From contig CAZNOO010000002.1 of assembly GCA_964574705.1 (NCBI GenBank), forward strand, positions 65,783-129,782: 64,000 bases of DNA. The letters run 5' to 3'. Below the pieces are notes generated by a model. The model ran no database searches. It had not been told where the DNA came from and saw nothing but the letters and a program-made list of their open reading frames with translations. Below, one piece after another: positions 52,312 through 60,998 of the stretch. Position numbers and translations under genes: made by a program. Every line of letters starts with the position of its first letter. Within the stretch, counting starts at the first letter, position 1. The stretch comes from JAHIVB01 sp964574705 (lineage in GTDB: Bacteria; Bacillota_I; Bacilli_A; Izemoplasmatales; Hujiaoplasmataceae).

Positions 52312-54507
52312 TTAGTTTTCGGTTTGAGCTAGTAAAATCGTTGAAATCAATAATGTATCGCTTGTAACATTGTACATAGAGTATTCAACTTCGATTCCAT
52401 CTTCCATGCTGATGTATTGGTATCCATCAGTTTCATTACCGATTCTTGTGCAAAGAACATTGTTCGTACTGATGATTAAACTAGATCCATCTGGAGTCAT
52501 AATAACGCCAATAGAGGATGCTCCACCACTGGAGTTCTTTCCTAAAATGGTTGCGATTCCTTGTTCTTTTGCCATAGCGGTCATGAAGTTCGCAGCACTG
52601 AACGTTACACTGGACGATACAATATACCAATTGTAATCGTAAGCAACATAATCACTGTCGATGTAATAAGTCACTGCAGAACCATCTGCTGGGTTTAATG
52701 AATGGTATTCAATTGTGTTTTCAGTCATATAACCAAAGATTCTAAGAACAGCTCCAAGATTTCCACCAGTATTGTAGGAAAGGTCAATAACGACATTTTC
52801 TACTGTACTGTCTAGAGAGTCAAGAATCATTTTGAAATTGTCAGGAGTGTCAATATCGAAACCAGTTAAATAGATCACTGCGGTTTTACCATTGTCGATG
52901 ACATTATATTCAGGAAGATTCTCGTAAGATCCGTATTTAGCATCAAGCAACCCTTGTACCTGCCAATAGCCCTCATAGAACGCCAATGTATTAGCTCCAA
53001 GATCGTTTTGGTACAGAGTGATTTCAAATGGAGCTTCATAATATCCTGTAAAAGCGTACGAAGTATGAAGGTCATCCATATTGTATGCGGCTTCAAAGAC
53101 TTGTCTGTAGAATCCAACGTCTGAATAAGAAGTCATCATATCTTTGGCTTGTGCAGACAGAATTTCGTAGAATGAATTTACGTCGTATTCGTAGCGAAGT
53201 CCATAGAAATAGTCAAAAGTCAACGCCAAGAAATTGTAAGTTGCCCATTTAACATCTTCTGGAACAGTCAAAGTATTATAGGAACTCACTCTGATTTCGT
53301 TTTGAATCGCAAGATCTGCTTCTTCATTACCACTGATTGAAAAAGTATCAATGCCCCATAATTTGTCGCCATTGTAGTAAACGTCATAATAGACTCCACC
53401 AGCAAACAATAAATCTGCTACATGGAACGGAATCAAATAATTTGTAGTATCTCCAGAGTCGTCAATCAATAAGTCGAAATTATAATAGCCTAGTGGAATT
53501 GTTACAGATTGTCCATCTACATAGTCCGCATCAATATAAGTCAAACCTTCGCCGTAATCCGATGTCGTTTCTGCCACATAATTTTCAAAGAATCCATAAT
53601 TATTGACTGTGAAAGTGTTTAATGTGAAATCGAAATAGCCTTCAAAGGAATCTGTTTTCATAGAACCATCGAAATCTTCGTATTCAATTTCATAAGTAAT
53701 CATTAATCCGTCATCTCCAACCGGAGTAACATCGATAATGTCAGACTGAATTGCTCCGTTAATCAAACGGATGAAAGTCTCTACATCAATATAAGGAACA
53801 TTCCCGCCATCGATAAAGAATAACGCAACACTTTCTTGGTTTGGAACGACATATTCCTCACTCGTTCCTTCAAACGGTACGCTTACTTGAGTAATCGGGC
53901 CGGACAATTCTTCATTGGGTTGAACAGTAACATCAAAATCATAATATTCAGAAAAAGTACCGTATTTGATTCTTGCAGTCAAAGTAACTGTAACAGGATC
54001 GCATCCGATTCCCGGATTAATGACATAACCCTTATTGGTGATGACATCTGTACGGTCTGATCTCCAAATAAACTGAGATCCATTTGGACCTGTCGTAGGA
54101 AGAACAAAATCACCTGTCAAATCTACCGTTGCAAGGTCCAGTAAAACTTTTTCTTCATCTTCGCCTACATAAACAGTAACGACAAACGATTCACTGGCTT
54201 CATTGCCCGCCGAATCGGTTACAGTAACCGTAATTGGATATTCTCCAACCACTGCAAGATCTACAGCGCCTTCGACAAGGATGCTTGTAGTTAAATCACC
54301 GTCTTCAGTATCAAGAGCAGTGATTCCCTCAAGTACATCAAAGGCAGCTGCCTTATGGACAACTGACACATTTTCAACCCCAGAAATAACCGGAGTTGAA
54401 TTTGATGTCGTAATTAAATCTGTAGTTGTTGTTACAGAGGTTCCTGTACAACCAACGATTCCAAAAAGCAAAAATACAAAAAGCAATAGTTTCAAATAAT
54501 TCTTCAT
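52312..54507 (-). CDS. S41-like peptidase lipoprotein with Ig-like domains
   Basis: 731 residues. Lipoprotein signal FGIVGC (C20), short Thr/Ser linker, an HYR/DUF5011-type Ig domain (about 35-115: LEGITALDTEDGDL ... VTVTDSAGNEASE), an atrophied Ig-like domain (about 125-200) and a large C-terminal part ending in a TSPc/S41 protease fold (NVVIDLSYNTGGNLGAVLR, SSSVTFSAANFMTAMA near 635 with the likely nucleophile Ser, ILGKNSSGGAS). The Glu often found after SAA is Asn here. ATG at 54507 follows GGGGA; a 40-residue upstream extension is rejected. Secreted protease or inactive relative. Confidence 0.78.
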   Translation of the reverse strand: MKNYLKLLLFVFLLFGIVGCTGTSVTTTTDLITTSNSTPVISGVENVSVVHKAAAFDVLEGITALDTEDGDLTTSILVEGAVDLAVVGEYPITVTVTDSAGNEASESFVVTVYVGEDEEKVLLDLATVDLTGDFVLPTTGPNGSQFIWRSDRTDVITNKGYVINPGIGCDPVTVTLTARIKYGTFSEYYDFDVTVQPNEELSGPITQVSVPFEGTSEEYVVPNQESVALFFIDGGNVPYIDVETFIRLINGAIQSDIIDVTPVGDDGLMITYEIEYEDFDGSMKTDSFEGYFDFTLNTFTVNNYGFFENYVAETTSDYGEGLTYIDADYVDGQSVTIPLGYYNFDLLIDDSGDTTNYLIPFHVADLLFAGGVYYDVYYNGDKLWGIDTFSISGNEEADLAIQNEIRVSSYNTLTVPEDVKWATYNFLALTFDYFYGLRYEYDVNSFYEILSAQAKDMMTSYSDVGFYRQVFEAAYNMDDLHTSYAFTGYYEAPFEITLYQNDLGANTLAFYEGYWQVQGLLDAKYGSYENLPEYNVIDNGKTAVIYLTGFDIDTPDNFKMILDSLDSTVENVVIDLSYNTGGNLGAVLRIFGYMTENTIEYHSLNPADGSAVTYYIDSDYVAYDYNWYIVSSSVTFSAANFMTAMAKEQGIATILGKNSSGGASSIGVIMTPDGSSLIISTNNVLCTRIGNETDGYQYISMEDGIEVEYSMYNVTSDTLLISTILLAQTEN

Positions 54508-54553
54508 AAAATATCCCCTTATCCTAATTTTCTTGTTGTTATAGCTAGAAAAC

Positions 54554-54588
54554 AGGCTAAATAAACTGTTATCTAAAAAAGTTAGCCT
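54554..54588 (-). promoter_or_regulatory. Leader inverted repeat of the S41 gene
   Basis: AGGCTAA (54554-54560) and TTAGCCT (54582-54588) form a 7-bp stem with a 21-nt loop just after the start of transcription. Possible mRNA stabiliser or operator. Confidence 0.4.
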
Positions 54589-54617
54589 ATTATAGTAGAT
54601 TAGTATGACAAAAACAA
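54589..54617 (-). promoter_or_regulatory. Promoter of the S41 lipoprotein gene
   Basis: TTGTTT (54612-54617), 17 bp, TATAAT (54589-54594) on the minus strand. Confidence 0.62.
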
Positions 54618-54844
54618 TCGAATTCAAAAAAAAAAATCAATGAAAACGATATCAAACAATTCTATTCAGTTATTTATTGCAAATGACACTGAGGATTGAG
54701 CCGTCAAGCGTAAAAAAAAGATGAAACATGTTTGCGCAATCCGAAAACGAATATGAAATTAGAAAAACCTTCATATATAAATGTATCACATCATTGGCAA
54801 AAAACAAACCCCAAAACGAACCATTTATAAATAAAACTATATTA

Positions 54845-55531
54845 TTAATTAAAAAAACTATAAAAAATTCCATTCTTTGGAGTCGTTTCAAATTCCAACA
54901 TTTGTTTGCTGATGGGATGAGGAAAAGTTATTTTATATTCGAATAAACCAATTTCATTTTCTAATTCAGGGAATTCATTCCCATATTTAAGATCTCCATA
55001 TAAAGGAAGTCCTCTACTGGAAAACTGGACTCGAATCTGATGAAATCTTCCACTAATCAGCTGAATCCTTACAAGCGTTAGTTTTGACCCATTCACTACT
55101 TTTTGAGAAAGGACGATGTAGTGAAGTTTGGATTCTTTTCCAAATTCTTCGTCAACAAATCCCTTTCTAGTATTTTCGTCCTTCGATATTGAATCAATCA
55201 AAGTCTCTTCTTTTCCAACAGGAATTTCGCCTTGTAATATCGCATAATATTCCTTATTGAACTCGTGGTTTCTGATTGCTTCTGACAGTCTTGCTGCTGC
55301 TTTTGATGTCTTTGCAAAAACCATGATGCCTTCAACATTCAAATCTAAACGATGAACCAATCCTAAATAGACATTTCCAGGTTTGCTGTACTTGACTTTG
55401 AGATATGATTTCATCAAAGTTAGCATATCCGGCAAATCTTGGCCAGAAGCCTGAGACAAAACACCTGGTGGTTTGATGCATACCAACAGGTGATTATCTT
55501 CGAATATGATTTTAATGTTTGTATAGTCCAA
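54845..55531 (-). CDS. RluA-family RNA pseudouridine synthase
   Basis: 228 residues. LVHRLDLNVEGIMVFAKT contains the catalytic Asp (HRLD), and ISGRFHQIRVQFSSRGLPLYGD the second family motif. No S4 domain is visible at the N-terminus, so it is the short form; target RNA cannot be named. TTG at 55531 has GGAGG five bases upstream and is chosen over TTG at 55543, which lies within that site. Last gene of the Gfo-GNAT-ZIP operon. Confidence 0.9.
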   Translation of the reverse strand: MDYTNIKIIFEDNHLLVCIKPPGVLSQASGQDLPDMLTLMKSYLKVKYSKPGNVYLGLVHRLDLNVEGIMVFAKTSKAAARLSEAIRNHEFNKEYYAILQGEIPVGKEETLIDSISKDENTRKGFVDEEFGKESKLHYIVLSQKVVNGSKLTLVRIQLISGRFHQIRVQFSSRGLPLYGDLKYGNEFPELENEIGLFEYKITFPHPISKQMLEFETTPKNGIFYSFFN

Positions 55532-55545
55532 TGAATCCTCCAATT

Positions 55546-56343
55546 TTAACCAAGAGCGACATCAAGAATCATCATAATGACAAATCCCGCCATAACAGCT
55601 AAAGTTCCAACGTTTGTATGTTCTCCGAGCTGAGCTTCAGGAATCAATTCTTCTGCGACAACATAGATCATCGCCCCGGCGGCGAAAGCTAAAAACCAAG
55701 GCATAACAAAAGTAAGTTGAGCGGCGAGGATTAATCCAATGACTGCAAATACAGGTTCTACAGCACCACTCATCATTCCGTAGAAAAATGACTTGCCCGT
55801 CGAGAAATTCTCCTGCTTCAAAGGAAGTGAGATGGCTGCGCCTTCCGGAAAGTTTTGGATACCGATACCAATTGCGAGTCCAACTGCACTTGCAATTCCA
55901 ATTGCCGATCCCGAATGCAAAGCGAGTCCAAATGCCAACCCCACAGCAAGTCCTTCAGGAATATTGTGGAGCGTTACTGCGAAAACCAGCATTGAAGTTC
56001 TTTTCATTGAAGATTTAAGGCCTTCAGGCTTGTCTGAATCCAAATGCATATGCGGAAGCAAACTGTCGACCAAGAGCAAGAATAACCCTCCTCCGACAAA
56101 TCCAATTGCGGCTGGAACCCATCCAATCCACCCTTGATTCTCTGCTTCTTCAATTGCTGGAATCAACAAAGACCACACCGAAGCGGCAATCATGACGCCG
56201 GCAGCAAATCCTAAGAAGATTCTTTTGAACAGATCACTCATCTGCTTACGAAAGAAAAAAACCATCGCAGCGCCAGCAGTCGTCATCAAAAAGATGAATG
56301 CAATTCCAAAAAAAGTTAATGTACTATCTGAAAAGTTTGCCAT
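55546..56343 (-). CDS. ZIP family metal transporter
   Basis: 265 residues, about eight membrane segments. HNIPEGLAVG in TM4 and QNFPEGAAISLPL in TM5 are the ZIP metal-binding signatures (HNxPEG, with Gln replacing His in the second). Takes up zinc or other divalent metals, like ZupT. Loop MHLDSD is shorter in His than typical. AGGAGG before the ATG; 9 bp after the GNAT gene. Confidence 0.9.
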   Translation of the reverse strand: MANFSDSTLTFFGIAFIFLMTTAGAAMVFFFRKQMSDLFKRIFLGFAAGVMIAASVWSLLIPAIEEAENQGWIGWVPAAIGFVGGGLFLLLVDSLLPHMHLDSDKPEGLKSSMKRTSMLVFAVTLHNIPEGLAVGLAFGLALHSGSAIGIASAVGLAIGIGIQNFPEGAAISLPLKQENFSTGKSFFYGMMSGAVEPVFAVIGLILAAQLTFVMPWFLAFAAGAMIYVVAEELIPEAQLGEHTNVGTLAVMAGFVIMMILDVALG

Positions 56344-56352
56344 ACGTTCCTC

Positions 56353-57462
56353 CTACTGATAATTAAGATTGTTCACCCAAACAAATGGAATCGGAAAAAG
56401 TTCATTTAATACATTTTTAAAAGATTCTGATTTCACTTTTTTGATGATGTTTTTATTGGGACCAAAAAATAATTTATTAAGTGTATGAACATCCAAATAG
56501 AGTGGCTGTTCATTTTTATATTGAAACTTATACTTGTCTTGAACTGCTGAAAATCCCAGTTGACTCAAAACTTCATTTTTACACTTTAATTTGAAATAGG
56601 GCATAAGGTCAAAATAAAGCCTCATCGGATTTACGATTTTGATGCTGGCATGTAGATCTGTTTTCTGAGGTGTTTTCATTTTAAGATATTCGTTCAGTTC
56701 ATCTTGTGGGCTGCATACGATGGTCATACTGATTTTTTTTAATTCAATTAGAAGCATTCCAAATGCTTGAGCTAGTCCACTTCTCGAACCACCAAATTCT
56801 TTGACGAGTAAAGTCCTTTTCCCGAAAGCGCGTGAAAAGATGATATAAGAGATGAGTTTACCTTTGTTGTATACCAAATAGAAAGGGTAATCTGCGAAAG
56901 TATCCGGATATGTCTGCCCGAGTATCAAACTTTTAAACTCTGATAGGCTTCTCAAAAATCTGATGGGCTCATTAACATACAGTGCCATTACTTCTTCAAG
57001 CAAACTCTCGTGAAATGGTCTTATAGTCAAGTCATCTGATTTTGGAATGTCATTTCTCGTGATAATATATCCAACCATATCGCCAACGATGTCTGATCCA
57101 AACTGGCGATAAAGACCGCCGTCTCCCGAAATGATTGCGACTGAGACTTCTTCACTCAGCATTTTTTTCTCAGCCATTTTTAAGAGGGTTGAGGCGATTG
57201 ATTGATGTCTGTACTCTTCTAAGGTGCAGACGCTTCCAATCGATGCAACGTTTGTTCTCGCTCCATGAATTTGGACGGTTGATCTGTAGTAGTTCACCAT
57301 TGAGACGACCTTATTTTCATCGGTTGAAATAAACATATGTTTTCGATTTGAATCATCAAAAAGTAATCGGAATTGTTTGTCCATGTTTTCTTTAAATATT
57401 TTCTTGGACAATTGGATTGCGTTTCGATGAAATTGTTTTGAACAAGGACCGTATTTTAACAT
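56353..57462 (-). CDS. GNAT acetyltransferase, Eis-like
   Basis: 369 residues. The first part (about 1-140) is a GNAT domain: VASIGSVCTLEEYRHQSIAS covers the acetyl-CoA motif A and IISGDGGLYRQFG follows. A second, weaker GNAT-like half and a C-terminal region suggest the Eis/two-domain family, though the length is short for Eis (about 400). Substrate unknown. The ATG overlaps the Gfo gene stop by 7 bp. Confidence 0.72.
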   Translation of the reverse strand: MLKYGPCSKQFHRNAIQLSKKIFKENMDKQFRLLFDDSNRKHMFISTDENKVVSMVNYYRSTVQIHGARTNVASIGSVCTLEEYRHQSIASTLLKMAEKKMLSEEVSVAIISGDGGLYRQFGSDIVGDMVGYIITRNDIPKSDDLTIRPFHESLLEEVMALYVNEPIRFLRSLSEFKSLILGQTYPDTFADYPFYLVYNKGKLISYIIFSRAFGKRTLLVKEFGGSRSGLAQAFGMLLIELKKISMTIVCSPQDELNEYLKMKTPQKTDLHASIKIVNPMRLYFDLMPYFKLKCKNEVLSQLGFSAVQDKYKFQYKNEQPLYLDVHTLNKLFFGPNKNIIKKVKSESFKNVLNELFPIPFVWVNNLNYQ

Positions 57463-58709
57463 TTTTTATTGATTTCCTTAACGTATTGATGAAAGTCAAT
57501 CGTTCTGCCTTCCAGTCTTGATTTTTCTGCAGCAAATGCGAGGAGGTGACTCATGACTGAAGACTCGTCACTCGTGATGGCTTCATTGTCTCCAATTTCT
57601 AAAAGCCGAACAAATGCTTTCATGATGCCGTAATCTCCACCATTGTGACCATAGTCGAGTGAAGATAGTTTGATTCTTTCCGGCTCTTCTATGCCAAAAG
57701 TGTAAATTTCAATTTCTTCCTTGTCCATATGACCTCTGATTTCGCCCAGTGTCCCCATCAATTTAATGGTTCTGGTGTTTTCGTGCGTAAACGCAGTCAT
57801 AGTAAAAGATGCCGTCATCTCATTTTCGAATTCTAGTGACACCACTTGATGATCGACAACGTCGTTATCTGAATGAAATACGCATCTTCCATAGGGCCCT
57901 TTCTTCAGGGCTTCAAGTATAGCATCATCCGTCATTTGATTCGATACTGGAAGTTTCATCCAATCGGGTGCATTCAAATAGACCTTGGGGGCATAATAGG
58001 CACAAGTATCTTTGTGAGGACACCCGTCCAAGCAGCGCTTTGGTGCACCAAGCGGTGCGTTTTTTTCATTAAAATAAGAGAGAAATCCAAATGAAGATAC
58101 TTTATTTGGAGTGCTTTCCGAGAACCAATATAATATGTCCAAATCGTGGCATGACTTTGCCAAAATCATCGGGCTTGACTCTTTTAAGTTTCTCCAATTT
58201 CCTCTGACGTAACTATGGGCTTGATGCCAATATGAGACATTTTCATTATGTTGAATGGTCATTAATATTCCGATTTTTCCACTGTCTAGTATTTGTTTGA
58301 TGGTTTCAAAGAACGTGGTATATCTCAAAACATGACCTATCATTAATTTTCTGTTATTTAGGTGTGCTATTTTTTCTAAATAGATACAATCTTCAGGCGT
58401 CACTGCCATCGGTTTTTCTAAAAAGACATCATATCCCAATTCTAAGGCTTTTTTAGCTGGTTCTACATGCATTGCGTCTTGCGTGCAGATGAAGCATGCA
58501 TCCGCAAATTTCGGCTTTGATAAGATTTCTTCAAAGGAAGAAAATTGAAATTCGTCTATGATTCCATGCTGATAGGAAAAATACATTTTCCGCTCTGGGT
58601 CAGGGTCGGCAACACCGACAAATTTGATATCATTAGGGTTTTTTAAGGCAAATGCTCCATATGCCCCAATTCCTCTCGCGCCAGCGCCAATCAATATCGC
58701 TTTAATCAA
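57456..58709 (-). CDS. Gfo/Idh/MocA family oxidoreductase
   Basis: 417 residues. GAGARGIGAYG (8-18) is the NAD(P)-binding Gly motif and EKPMAVTPEDC carries the EKP signature. Residues about 225-245 contain CLDGCPHKDTC, and a further Cys lies in GRCVFHSD; this Cys group occurs in a subset of the family and could bind metal. Acts on a sugar or polyol that is not identified. TTG start at 58709 with AAGTGA before it, so translation may be weak. First gene of the operon. Confidence 0.87.
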   Translation of the reverse strand: MIKAILIGAGARGIGAYGAFALKNPNDIKFVGVADPDPERKMYFSYQHGIIDEFQFSSFEEILSKPKFADACFICTQDAMHVEPAKKALELGYDVFLEKPMAVTPEDCIYLEKIAHLNNRKLMIGHVLRYTTFFETIKQILDSGKIGILMTIQHNENVSYWHQAHSYVRGNWRNLKESSPMILAKSCHDLDILYWFSESTPNKVSSFGFLSYFNEKNAPLGAPKRCLDGCPHKDTCAYYAPKVYLNAPDWMKLPVSNQMTDDAILEALKKGPYGRCVFHSDNDVVDHQVVSLEFENEMTASFTMTAFTHENTRTIKLMGTLGEIRGHMDKEEIEIYTFGIEEPERIKLSSLDYGHNGGDYGIMKAFVRLLEIGDNEAITSDESSVMSHLLAFAAEKSRLEGRTIDFHQYVKEINKKC

Positions 58710-58735
58710 TCAAATCACTTCACTTTCTTAAAAAC

Positions 58736-58744
58736 ATTTTACCA
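58736..58744 (-). promoter_or_regulatory. Extended -10 promoter of the Gfo operon
   Basis: TGG-TAAAAT on the minus strand, 27 bp before the start codon, no clear -35. Confidence 0.42.
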
Positions 58745-58773
58745 CAAATTCAAAGTAATAAATTGAAGATTAT

Positions 58774-58801
58774 GAAAAAACCAGACAAATGTAGTCTGGT
58801 T
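58774..58801 (-). terminator. Terminator of aspS
   Basis: AACCAGAC / GTCTGGTT stem, 7-nt loop, T-run on the minus strand. Confidence 0.88.
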
Positions 58802-58807
58802 CTAAGA

Positions 58808-60127
58808 TTATGGATTTACTCTGTTGGGACCGCGATATAAGAATGTGACTTCACGAATGTTATCAACATTGAAAAGTCTCATCAGGAAACGTGTGAGTCC
58901 AAACCCGTACCCTCCATGTGGAGGTACGCCATAACGGAAGAAGTTTAAGTAAAAATCAATGGATTCAAGAGACAAGCCTTTTTCAACAGCCTGTTTCTTC
59001 AAGATTTCGATTCGGTGTTCTCTTTGTGCACCCGTCGTGATTTCAATTCCTTTATATAGAAGGTCAAAGCTCTTGGTCTTTCCAGTTGTTTCGTCCAACA
59101 TATGATAGAAAGGTCTCGCTTCGAAAGGATAGTCAATGACAAAAACGAAATCTGAATTCAGTTTTTTCTTTGCATAGAGGCCAATCAATTCTTCTTCTTT
59201 ACGATCGAAGTCAAATTCTTTTTCGCCGATGTATTTATAATTTTCTTGAATAATCTTTTTCGCTTCAGCGAAAGGAATCCGTGGGAAAGGTGTATCAGAA
59301 TCATTGATGTCTTCTTTGAAGAGACGTTTGAAATCGTCGTTCATTTCTGCTTTTACCTTTTTTAAGACGCTTTTGCAAACTTCTTCTTCCATATCCATTA
59401 CATCATGATGAGAAGAAATCCAACTGATTTCGCAGTCTACACTGGTAAACTCCGTCGCATGGTATGCGGTATGCGAATTTTCGGCGCGGAAAGCCGGGGC
59501 AATTTCGAATACATTGTTGAATCCGGATGCCATCGCCATTTGTTTGTAGAATTGAGGGGACTGTGCTAAATACACTGTTCTACCAAAATAATCCAGTTTG
59601 AATACTTCTGCGCCTGATTCTGAAGCGGTACCTAAAATTTTTGGCGAATGGATTTCAATAAAATTGTGACTAATCCAATATTCTCTCATCGCCATCTCTG
59701 CCAATGTCTGAGCTTTGAATATCATATAATTTTTCTCTTGACGCAAATCTAGGAACCGATTGTCCATTCGAAGTTCTTGGTTGGATGTATTCGTGTATGC
59801 CAAAATGTCAATTGGCAGTTCTTCTTCTGAAAGGCTCGTTACGATAAAAGACGAAGGAATCATTTCCATTCCTCTCAACTTAACATTGGGGCTCTCTTTC
59901 AACGTTCCCTTCACAAGAACTGTGCTCTCTTTTGTGAGTGTTGAAATGACATCATTCATCGCTTTGTTTTCTTCATTCTTTTCGATTGTCACTTGTACTT
60001 TCGCACTTGAATCACGAAGAACAACAAACTGAACATACTGAAGGTCACGAATCTTATCCACGAAACCCTGGAGTTCAATTTCTTGATTAAAATACTGTTC
60101 TAATTCACTAAAATATATCTTTTTCAT
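58808..60127 (-). CDS. aspS: Aspartate--tRNA ligase, archaeal-type (possibly non-discriminating)
   Basis: 439 residues, much shorter than bacterial AspRS (about 590) because the GAD insert is absent. N-terminal OB fold (ELQGFVDKIRDLQYVQFVVLRD), then class II motifs: NRFLDLRQEKN, GTASESGAEVF, FRAENSHTAYHATEFTSVDCE, and GGYGFGLTRFLMRLF. This is the archaeal/eukaryal AspRS, which in many bacteria also charges tRNA-Asn for GatCAB conversion; no gat genes or asnS lie in the window to decide. GAGG precedes the ATG; own promoter and terminator. Confidence 0.93.
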   Translation of the reverse strand: MKKIYFSELEQYFNQEIELQGFVDKIRDLQYVQFVVLRDSSAKVQVTIEKNEENKAMNDVISTLTKESTVLVKGTLKESPNVKLRGMEMIPSSFIVTSLSEEELPIDILAYTNTSNQELRMDNRFLDLRQEKNYMIFKAQTLAEMAMREYWISHNFIEIHSPKILGTASESGAEVFKLDYFGRTVYLAQSPQFYKQMAMASGFNNVFEIAPAFRAENSHTAYHATEFTSVDCEISWISSHHDVMDMEEEVCKSVLKKVKAEMNDDFKRLFKEDINDSDTPFPRIPFAEAKKIIQENYKYIGEKEFDFDRKEEELIGLYAKKKLNSDFVFVIDYPFEARPFYHMLDETTGKTKSFDLLYKGIEITTGAQREHRIEILKKQAVEKGLSLESIDFYLNFFRYGVPPHGGYGFGLTRFLMRLFNVDNIREVTFLYRGPNRVNP

Positions 60128-60162
60128 TCAAGTTCCTCACAATTCAAAATAATATTGTCCTT

Positions 60163-60191
60163 ATTATAACACATGAAGGTGAGGGTTTCAA
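60163..60191 (-). promoter_or_regulatory. Promoter of aspS
   Basis: TTGAAA (60186-60191), 17 bp, TATAAT (60163-60168) on the minus strand. Confidence 0.72.
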
Positions 60192-60297
60192 TTGCTGAAT
60201 CTCTAGATTGTTTATTTCCTTTGAGGTTTCTATTCCTACAAAAACTCCATTGAATTCAGTCGACAAAATATCATGAAAGCAATATTTTGCATATGAA

Positions 60298-60326
60298 TTG
60301 TCTTTTCGTTTCCAAATAGATATAAT
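60298..60326 (+). promoter_or_regulatory. Promoter of the B12-binding/ABC operon
   Basis: TTGTCT (60298-60303), 17 bp, TATAAT (60321-60326), with only about 18 nt to the start codon; no cobalamin riboswitch fits. Confidence 0.7.
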
Positions 60327-60350
60327 GTTATACAGAAAGGGGTGTTTCAA

Positions 60351-60998
60351 GTGAATAAAACTTATTATAAAACATTCTTAAAATACCTAGATGATGAAAA
60401 CAGAGATGAAAGCATTGGTTTTGCTTTAAAATTAATAGAAGAAAAGAAAATTACGCTTGAGGAAATGTATCTTCAATTACTAACGCCTGCACTTACTGAA
60501 TTTCATTGTGAAGAAGAGGATGAACAAATTTGCATTTGGAAAGAACATGCAAGAACATCAATCATCCGTACCATTTTAGAATCCTTGTATGTTTATGTCA
60601 TCGAACGAAAAAAACTCGCCCCATCCAAAGGCAAAACTATTATGGTGCTTTGCCCTTCAGAAGAATATCATGAAATCGGAGCCATCATCGTTTCTCACTT
60701 CTTTGCTTTGGCAGGATATGATGCAAGATACATTGGCGCAAACACTCCAAAAAACGACATTCTATCTGCAGTTAAAGCATTGAAACCCGACATGCTCGCT
60801 CTCAGCGTCACCAATTATTATAATATTGTGATTACCAAAAAAATTACAGAAGATATCAAACTACAGTTTCCGAATGTAAAAATCATTGTAGGTGGCCAGG
60901 CATTCAATCATACTGATGCCCTAAGCCAAGTGAAGTATGATTACCATCTAACTGATCTTTCCTCCATCGCCATGATGGAAGGAGGAAAGTCAATATGA
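60351..60998 (+). CDS. Free-standing cobalamin-binding protein (CarH/MtaC-like fold)
   Basis: 215 residues. Residues 1-85 form a helical bundle like the B12-binding-2 domain, with E65-H66 in QICIWKEHARTS where CarH-type sensors have EH; the Trp ten residues before EH in CarH is absent. Residues 95-205 form a B12-binding Rossmann domain: E105-x-H107-x2-G110 (the lower-ligand His), SVT at 152-154, GGQAF at 181-185. No MerR helix-turn-helix and no methyltransferase gene are present. GTG at 60351 has AAAGGGG upstream. It overlaps the permease gene by 4 bp, so it likely serves the transporter or senses B12 or light for it. Confidence 0.83.
   Translation: MNKTYYKTFLKYLDDENRDESIGFALKLIEEKKITLEEMYLQLLTPALTEFHCEEEDEQICIWKEHARTSIIRTILESLYVYVIERKKLAPSKGKTIMVLCPSEEYHEIGAIIVSHFFALAGYDARYIGANTPKNDILSAVKALKPDMLALSVTNYYNIVITKKITEDIKLQFPNVKIIVGGQAFNHTDALSQVKYDYHLTDLSSIAMMEGGKSI

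Larger units (their letters stand above)
54508..54844. other. Intergenic stretch between the rluA-like and S41 genes
   Basis: 337 bp, AT-rich. Its left part holds the S41-gene promoter and leader repeat. The right part (about 54620-54844) shows long A-runs but no terminator with a good stem, no RNA gene and no convincing ORF. Confidence 0.6.

Noticed and set aside
54670..54891. Possible 73-residue hydrophobic protein on the minus strand
   Set aside because: Overlaps the end of the rluA-like gene in another frame, no ribosome binding site, composition of an A/T-rich spacer.
60200..60345. Cobalamin riboswitch before the B12-binding gene
   Set aside because: The promoter leaves only about 18 nt of leader, and no B12-box is visible.
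60144..60350. Minus-strand frame of 68 codons between aspS and the B12 operon
   Set aside because: It covers both promoters, starts with TTG without ribosome site and has no family features.
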